A stretch of 64,000 bases of DNA, from NCBI RefSeq assembly GCF_030297155.1, contig NZ_AP028068.1, forward strand, positions 1,054,001-1,118,000. Reading direction: 5' to 3'. Positions 59,166 to 64,000 of this stretch are shown in pieces. The notes under the pieces were generated by a model. It was not told the DNA's origin, did not search any database, and saw only the letters and a list, made by a program, of their open reading frames with translations. A program made the position numbers and the translations under genes. The stretch comes from Vibrio sp. FE10. Its GTDB lineage: Bacteria > Pseudomonadota > Gammaproteobacteria > Enterobacterales > Vibrionaceae. The first letter of the stretch is position 1. Each line of letters begins with the position of its first letter.

Positions 59166-60419
59166 ATGAACAAAATTAAATCAATCATAGTTATGCTCTT
59201 ACCAATGGTGTTAGTAGCATGTTCAAGTACACACTCGATAGATAAAAGAGTCACTGAAGATAACTATGAGAGTGCTTCTATTATTAGAACACCTAAAACC
59301 AATAGTATTTATGATGAGCCATATCGCTTCTTTGGTGATGAAACACCTAAGTACCTTCGGGAAGTAAGAGATAACCCTAAGCTTAGTGAAATTGTAAACC
59401 AAGATAATATTCCGCGTATAGTGGGCGACCAATTTAGCGTGTTAGTCCTCTCTGGTGGTGGAGAACGAGGCTCTTACGGTGCTGGAATTATTAATGGACT
59501 ATATGACAGTGGAAAGTTACCAGAATTTTCTATGGTGACCGGCGTTAGTACCGGAGCGTTAACCGCACCTTTTGTATTTGTTGGCGGGGAATATATTCAT
59601 GAATTAAAAACGGCAATGCTTGCTTTAAATGATCAAGATCTTTTGGACAAGAGAGGCGCTCTATGGCCTCTATACAGCACATCAATGGTTGAAGGGAAAA
59701 AATTCTATCAATTCATAGAGAAAACTTACGATGATGAACTAATTGAAGCCATTGCTCGTGAATACCGAAAGGGTAAACGACTCCAAATCGGCACAACCCA
59801 CTTTGATTCCGGTCGCCAAATGGTTTGGAACATTGGTCGCATTGCGGATAGCGACATACCTAATAAAATTGAAATTATTCATAAAGTGTTAATGGCGAGC
59901 TCATCGATTCCTGGGTTCTTTCCTCCGCAATATTTTACTGTTTACGCTAATGGTAGTGAATATGAAGAAATGCACGTTGATGGTGGATTATCTCATCAAT
60001 TATTCTTTAACTCTTATGACTTTGATTTGAAAGAAATATCAGAGCTTTACGGAATAACAAAAAAGCCTAATATCTATATTATAAGAAATGGATATTTAAA
60101 GAACAACTTTGAAAAAGTAGAAGATAATGTGTTTTCTTTAAGCGAGAGAAGTGTAAATAATTTGATATTCTCTCAAACTAGAGGCGATTTGTACAAAGAG
60201 GTTTATGTAACAAATAAAGCGCAAGCAAATACATATCTTAGTTATATAGAAGAAGACTTCGACGTTGAACCAAGTGAAGATTTATTTTTTGACCAAGAGT
60301 ATATGAACAAACTCTACGAATATGGATATGAAAAGGCACAGAATGGAACATTATGGTCGGCCTCTTTGATAGATGGGCATCAAATAAAGCTAAGAGATAA
60401 AAATCTAAACGATGAATAA
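59166..60419 (+). CDS. Patatin-like phospholipase lipoprotein
   Basis: The 417-residue product has a lipoprotein signal (LPMVLVACSS) and a patatin domain from about 90 to 290. The catalytic parts are intact: oxyanion SGGGERGSYGAG, nucleophile GVSTG (GxSxG) and dyad DGG (HVDGGLSHQLF). The family hydrolyses acyl chains from phospholipids or other lipids. Membrane anchoring with an envelope lipoprotein upstream suggests action on outer-membrane lipids. It is AT-rich, like the whole cassette. Length exceeds minimal patatins because of an N-terminal 80-residue linker and a C-terminal acidic segment. Confidence 0.88.
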   Translation: MNKIKSIIVMLLPMVLVACSSTHSIDKRVTEDNYESASIIRTPKTNSIYDEPYRFFGDETPKYLREVRDNPKLSEIVNQDNIPRIVGDQFSVLVLSGGGERGSYGAGIINGLYDSGKLPEFSMVTGVSTGALTAPFVFVGGEYIHELKTAMLALNDQDLLDKRGALWPLYSTSMVEGKKFYQFIEKTYDDELIEAIAREYRKGKRLQIGTTHFDSGRQMVWNIGRIADSDIPNKIEIIHKVLMASSSIPGFFPPQYFTVYANGSEYEEMHVDGGLSHQLFFNSYDFDLKEISELYGITKKPNIYIIRNGYLKNNFEKVEDNVFSLSERSVNNLIFSQTRGDLYKEVYVTNKAQANTYLSYIEEDFDVEPSEDLFFDQEYMNKLYEYGYEKAQNGTLWSASLIDGHQIKLRDKNLNDE

Positions 60420-60454
60420 TGTGTTAATTATTTAAATAAATAGAGTGATATACC

Positions 60455-60859
60455 ATGAATAAAAACAAGCTAATTATACTACTGTCATTGTTTCTATTTT
60501 CGCCATTCAGTTCTGCAAACTTAATTGTGGATACTAAAGGTGTCAATATGGAGCAATACAACATAGATTTACTGGAATGCCAGCAATTATCAACCCAAGT
60601 TCAAGAAGAGCAAACTAAGGGAGTTGGTCGCTCTGTCGTAGGTACCGCTGCAAGGGGAGCAGCTCTCGGTGCGGCAGGTACGGCTATTGCTGGTGGGCAT
60701 GGCAGTGATGGAGCAAAAGTAGGGGCAGGTGTTGGTGTTGTTGGAGGGTTACTGCATCATAGACACGCAGCTGCTTACAATCAAGCCCAGCACGAAGAGG
60801 GTGTCAATAATGTGCAGAAGCAGTGCATGGTCGGCCGAGGATATAAAGTCTTGAACTAG
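60455..60859 (+). CDS. Secreted glycine-zipper protein
   Basis: The 134-residue product has a signal peptide (LIILLSLFLFSPFSSANL) and a Gly/Ala-rich zipper at about 67-105 (AARGAALGAAGTAIAGG; KVGAGVGVVGGLL), which usually forms a membrane-spanning or oligomerising helix pair. Two Cys (LECQQ and KQCMVGRGY) flank it and may form a disulphide. The C-terminal CMVGRGYKVLN resembles endings of small Gly-zipper lipoproteins. It lies 35 bp after the patatin gene and is the last of three cassette genes. Confidence 0.75.
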   Translation: MNKNKLIILLSLFLFSPFSSANLIVDTKGVNMEQYNIDLLECQQLSTQVQEEQTKGVGRSVVGTAARGAALGAAGTAIAGGHGSDGAKVGAGVGVVGGLLHHRHAAAYNQAQHEEGVNNVQKQCMVGRGYKVLN

Positions 60860-61181
60860 GATGCTCCTTTTAGAGACTTAAAGTCATATTTCTATTCGTC
60901 TACCAATAACCTATTCATTAACTGTGCGGCTTTGCTTATTTTCTAAGGAGTAGAGCTCCCACAGTTGCATAACCATAACCACAGATCTCCTTCAAATACG
61001 TTCTAGATTTTTGCCTCAATGCAATAGTCAAAGCTAAACCGAGAGGTTTATTGCTATTCGCTCAATAAATATACTCTTCCGACCAAAACGAAAATCCAAC
61101 AGACAAAGCAGTCTCAAGATTTCAGGCACACATCCATCGGATGGATCCAATACCATATTTGACAATATCGGAGACATCCTC
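60860..61181. other. Intergenic region between the cassette and the DUF3187 gene
   Basis: No gene is supported in 322 bp. A stretch at about 61013-61095 resembles the leader upstream of the cassette. Confidence 0.5.
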
Positions 61182-62141
61182 GTGTTATTAAAGCGAAACG
61201 CAGCACTCTTATTGGTTTTAATTCTTTTCAGTTACCATAACTTTGTTTTTGCTCAGGTGGCGTCAACACCACTAAGAACTTATGCTACTTCTCCTTATCA
61301 ATCGACTTCTCTATCTACCCAATTAAGAAGTGCATTTAGTGTCGATACCACCGAGGTTTTCATTACTTCATCCATAGCGAGTGTCTGGGCTCAAAGTAAT
61401 GACTTCCAACTCGATTATTATCAAAATCAAGCTTTTAGTGGTTTTCAAGTCCCAATAAACAACAAGGTTTCTGCAGAAATCATGCTGCAGTATTCTTGGG
61501 CTGGCAATAATCATCTTGACTCATTAGTCGCAGGCTTTCACAACACTTTTGGTATAGCGCAAAATGGGCGTGATGAAGTGGATGATGATCAGTTCAATAT
61601 TGGTTCATCTTATGGCTCTGCTATAGAGGACTTTGAGGGTGAGACTATGGCAAAAGCTTTGCATTCTTACTTGTCTTATCAATTCTTTGAAACGAGTGCA
61701 CATGCGTTATCCGTAGGAGGCTCTCTTTACTATAATCATGTGGGTGACTCTGAGTTTTCAAATATAAGCTTTGAGCAAGGTCTGCAGTTAAACTATTCCT
61801 ACCATTCAGGTGTTCACACGGGTTTTAGCACCTTAGGTGCAACGCACAGAAAAAATGATCTTGCTTTGGGTTCTATACCCGTAAGTAATACCACGATGTC
61901 ATTTGCGGCTGGTTATTCGCTTCAGTTTCTCAAACAATATGAAATGATCGTTGAATACCACCATTATCAAGGAGTGTTGGATGATAATAGTGCGTTCTCC
62001 GAGCCTTCAAAGGAATTTTTACTGGGTTTGAGAGGAACATTTGAGGGGGTAGCCGTAGAAATATCGACCACTGAGAATATGGGAAATAAAGATAATTCAA
62101 CGGATATTAACTTTACCGTAGGACTGAGATTTGTCTTGTAA
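61182..62141 (+). CDS. DUF3187 outer-membrane beta-barrel protein
   Basis: The 319-residue product begins at GTG 61182 with GGAG eight bases upstream. It has a signal peptide (ALLLVLILFSYHNFVFAQ) and a barrel of about twelve strands ending NFTVGLRFVL. Segments such as SAEIMLQYSWAGNNHLDSLV, FHNTFGIAQNGRDEVDDDQF and the LYYNHVGD region are typical of DUF3187, a Vibrio-rich outer-membrane family of unknown function. It stands alone after the three-gene envelope cassette, which it may functionally join. Confidence 0.85.
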   Translation: MLLKRNAALLLVLILFSYHNFVFAQVASTPLRTYATSPYQSTSLSTQLRSAFSVDTTEVFITSSIASVWAQSNDFQLDYYQNQAFSGFQVPINNKVSAEIMLQYSWAGNNHLDSLVAGFHNTFGIAQNGRDEVDDDQFNIGSSYGSAIEDFEGETMAKALHSYLSYQFFETSAHALSVGGSLYYNHVGDSEFSNISFEQGLQLNYSYHSGVHTGFSTLGATHRKNDLALGSIPVSNTTMSFAAGYSLQFLKQYEMIVEYHHYQGVLDDNSAFSEPSKEFLLGLRGTFEGVAVEISTTENMGNKDNSTDINFTVGLRFVL

Positions 62142-62174
62142 ACAACATATGCTCAACAGGAAGCTAGCGTTTCA

Positions 62175-62585
62175 TCATGGGTGATCGACCGGTATTTTCT
62201 TTATGTTCAGTGAGCTAATGTGATGTGTCACGTCACCTCTGGGCGGAGAGTCTGCCAGGTAGAATGCTAAATCAAAGCTTGTCTCTGTAAGATATAATGG
62301 GCTTTCAGTGAAGATAATCTCAGTACTTTATCTCTGGATGTATTTAGCAAAACTCAGCGAGAGGTTCGGTGAGCTGTATTGCCCCAAATGATGCTGAAGC
62401 AGCAACGCATCATTTCCTTACCACGCTTGCTTTCGAGTAATGCTTTTCATCAATCGCCTATGCATTTTCAAACAGATACTTAACTTGTTTATAAAACGCC
62501 ATGCCATAGAAAGTCAGATTGAACTGCCTAGTCGTTCTTTGAATCAATTGGACAGACATAATGTGCTCCAACTGCCCCCCACGAT
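62175..62585 (-). pseudogene. Degraded LysR-family regulator gene
   Basis: Three LysR-like pieces occur in order on the minus strand. An HTH-end fragment reads SVQLIQRTTRQFNLTFYGMA then FYKQVKYLFENA and a stop. A middle piece reads PLAEFC-stop-IHPEIK. A C-terminal effector-domain piece reads IIFTESPLYLTETSFDLAFY then LADSPPRGDVTHHISSL before stop codons. They lie in different frames with in-frame stops and deletions, directly after the oxidoreductase stop. This was a LysR regulator, probably linked to the adjacent oxidoreductase. Confidence 0.82.
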
Positions 62586-62589
62586 TAGT

Positions 62590-63579
62590 TTACATCGAAA
62601 CTAAGATGATCTTACCATCTAGCCGTGTGGTTTTAGACTCAATAAGATCAATCGCGGCTTGTACATCATCTAACGGAAGACAGCGGTCGACATCGAGTTG
62701 TATGTCGTTCGCAATGAAATGGTCCAGCATGTTCGTGAACTTGTCACGACGGACATCTTTCCCCTCTGCTTCTTCCCAATAACGTAGGAAGAAGGTGCTG
62801 AAATCAATAGCTTGGTTTTTTGCGTGCTCGAAGAATCGCGGTTCATAAAAATCGAGCGAAAGCGTGCCATAGTTGATAAAACGCCCTTGGCTGCCAAGGG
62901 TACGAATAAGTTCGGTTCCGGGCGTTCCGCCAATCGCATCAAAGGCAACCGTTGGTCGAGGTAAACCTAGCTGTTGAATCTGTGCAACCAAATCACTTTT
63001 GGCATCTAACACATAGTTTGAATTGGTTCGAGAGCGTTCAGGTTGTGATGTCACAACAATGATTTGAAACCCAAGTGAGCTCGATAACTGGGAGAGAATC
63101 TTGCCAATAGCCGAGCTACCAGCATTGATGATCAGCACATCTTCTTTGGTCAACTTCGCGACTTCTGTCGTTAGTACCCACGCGGTGAGCGCATTTATGT
63201 ACAACTGACAGGCGTAGCCATTATCTAGGTGCTGAGGAATGTGGAAGAGGTTGTCGGGTGATACATCGACATAGTTCTGCCATGTTCCACTGGTTGCCAC
63301 CAGCACTCGCTGATTCACTGCAAATTCAGCATGGCTGGACTCTAAAACCCTCCCTACTGCTTCAAACCCCGGTACTCTCGGCGGTTGATGGCTGTGTTTG
63401 TATTGCCCAACTCCATAAATCGACAACAGATCACTAGGATTGATGTTGGTCGCTTCAATTTGTACTCGAACTTTATCTTTATCTAGCGTTCCTAAAGCAA
63501 CATGCTCTAGCTTGAGGGACTCTTTCGGCTGACCGAAACGAAACTGGCTAATTCGGGTATTTTGCTTAGTGTCAGTCAT
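62590..63579 (-). CDS. MDR-family oxidoreductase (quinone/enoyl reductase-like)
   Basis: The 329-residue protein of the zinc-independent medium-chain dehydrogenase/reductase group probably reduces quinones or enoyl substrates with NADPH. Features: GroES-like N-terminal domain (NINPSDLLSIYGVGQY; PRVPGFEAVGRVLE), then a Rossmann domain. Its nucleotide loop is atypical: INAGSSAIGKILSQLSSSLG instead of AxGGVGxxxxQ. The zinc-binding Cys/His set of alcohol dehydrogenases is absent. A degraded LysR gene lies immediately downstream. AAGG precedes ATG 63579. Confidence 0.88.
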   Translation of the reverse strand: MTDTKQNTRISQFRFGQPKESLKLEHVALGTLDKDKVRVQIEATNINPSDLLSIYGVGQYKHSHQPPRVPGFEAVGRVLESSHAEFAVNQRVLVATSGTWQNYVDVSPDNLFHIPQHLDNGYACQLYINALTAWVLTTEVAKLTKEDVLIINAGSSAIGKILSQLSSSLGFQIIVVTSQPERSRTNSNYVLDAKSDLVAQIQQLGLPRPTVAFDAIGGTPGTELIRTLGSQGRFINYGTLSLDFYEPRFFEHAKNQAIDFSTFFLRYWEEAEGKDVRRDKFTNMLDHFIANDIQLDVDRCLPLDDVQAAIDLIESKTTRLDGKIILVSM

Positions 63580-63746
63580 GGTTCGGGTACCTTCATGGAT
63601 TATGAGTACTGCATTGATTTTAAGTGTAGCGTGTTCATAAACAGTCTTGGGTCGATAATATTGATCAACATTGATGCTGTTGGCAATCTATTGTTCAAAT
63701 TGAAAATAGTTAACCAAAAGTTGACCAACACCTATCTACAATGATT

Positions 63747-63764
63747 CCTAGTTTGATGACTAGG
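63747..63764. other. Small inverted repeat upstream of the last gene
   Basis: CCTAG...CTAGG with an eight-base centre overlaps the leader of the membrane-protein gene at 63776; it may be a weak hairpin or operator. Confidence 0.3.
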
Positions 63765-63775
63765 AGTTAAGAAAG

Positions 63776-64000
63776 ATGAACATGCCTAAAGTAATGTCTA
63801 AATGGAAAACGTTGCTGGCTCTGACCATGTGTTTTTTTGCTCTTAAGTTTCATCTACTTCTGATTTGGGGGCTATTTTGCTGGTTTTGGGGGTGGGAAAA
63901 CCTTCGTGCTAAAGAAGCCTTTTTTGTTGAACGTATTGAGCTAAAAGATCATCCAGTTTTGTTTACCTTGATCATCATCAGTTGGTTTGTGATGGGAGGG
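63776..64000 (+). CDS. Membrane protein, 3' end beyond window edge
   Basis: The 75 visible codons start at ATG 63776, with AGGAG nine bases upstream. Two hydrophobic helices are seen (LLALTMCFFALKFHLLLIWG; HPVLFTLIIISWFVMGG), separated by a charged segment (ENLRAKEAFFVERIELKD). The rest is outside the window, so the family is not assignable. Confidence 0.75.
   Translation, partial: MNMPKVMSKWKTLLALTMCFFALKFHLLLIWGLFCWFWGWENLRAKEAFFVERIELKDHPVLFTLIIISWFVMGG

Noticed and set aside
63562..63744. 60-residue plus-strand frame near the right edge
   Set aside because: It overlaps the oxidoreductase start and upstream region, with no ribosome binding site or recognisable content.

Overview
The window looks like part of a Vibrio chromosome, most probably chromosome II of a Splendidus-clade or related marine species. 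The evidence is gene content and gene order: a DeoD-type purine nucleoside phosphorylase, the pst2 operon followed by a GAF-GAF-GGDEF cyclase, a thermolabile-hemolysin/lipA/lipB cluster, a MoxR/Bat operon and a divergent malK/malEFG locus. From memory these are chromosome II loci in V. cholerae. No tRNA, rRNA, CRISPR array or complete mobile element was seen.

Layout. 1-656 is a zinc-ribbon protein cut by the left edge. 739-4870 holds deoD, a LysM/L,D-transpeptidase facing a Braun-type lipoprotein, and a DEAD-box RNA helicase. 5021-8676 is a lipolytic cluster: a secreted GDSL phospholipase/hemolysin (tlh) divergent from lipase lipA and its foldase lipB. 8843-17013 has a chemoreceptor divergent from pstS-pstC-pstA-pstB, then a diguanylate cyclase; Pho-box-like repeats precede pstS. 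17151-24153 is a six-gene MoxR/DUF58/DUF4381/BatA/BatB-TPR/BatD operon with a long polyglutamine tract. 24319-27323 is an unfamiliar envelope locus (outer-membrane-type protein and secreted protein) divergent from a Crp/Fnr-type regulator across a perfect inverted repeat. 27565-29906 has a second chemoreceptor and a small protein. 30147-35662 is the maltose transporter, malK divergent from malEFG.

36380-43753 contains separate metabolic, transport and secreted genes: a thioesterase, an oligopeptide-binding protein, an EamA exporter divergent from an AraC regulator, endonuclease I, a DUF3147 protein and a CYTH protein. 43833-48221 is an AttEFGH-like ABC system (ATPase, FtsX-type permease, AttH lipoprotein). 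49277-55019 contains two envelope proteins and an RND efflux pair.

The right-hand third, from 48645 onward, is accessory and partly decayed. It has a frameshifted P-loop kinase, an attH 3' fragment fused to half an iron-siderophore permease, a small gene that reads into its own terminator, and a degraded LysR gene. Among these lies an apparently intact three-gene envelope cassette at 57639-60859: a SYLF/beta-barrel lipoprotein, a patatin-like lipoprotein and a glycine-zipper protein. A DUF3187 outer-membrane protein follows. The cassette is the best candidate for an undescribed system. The window ends with an oxidoreductase and the start of a membrane protein.
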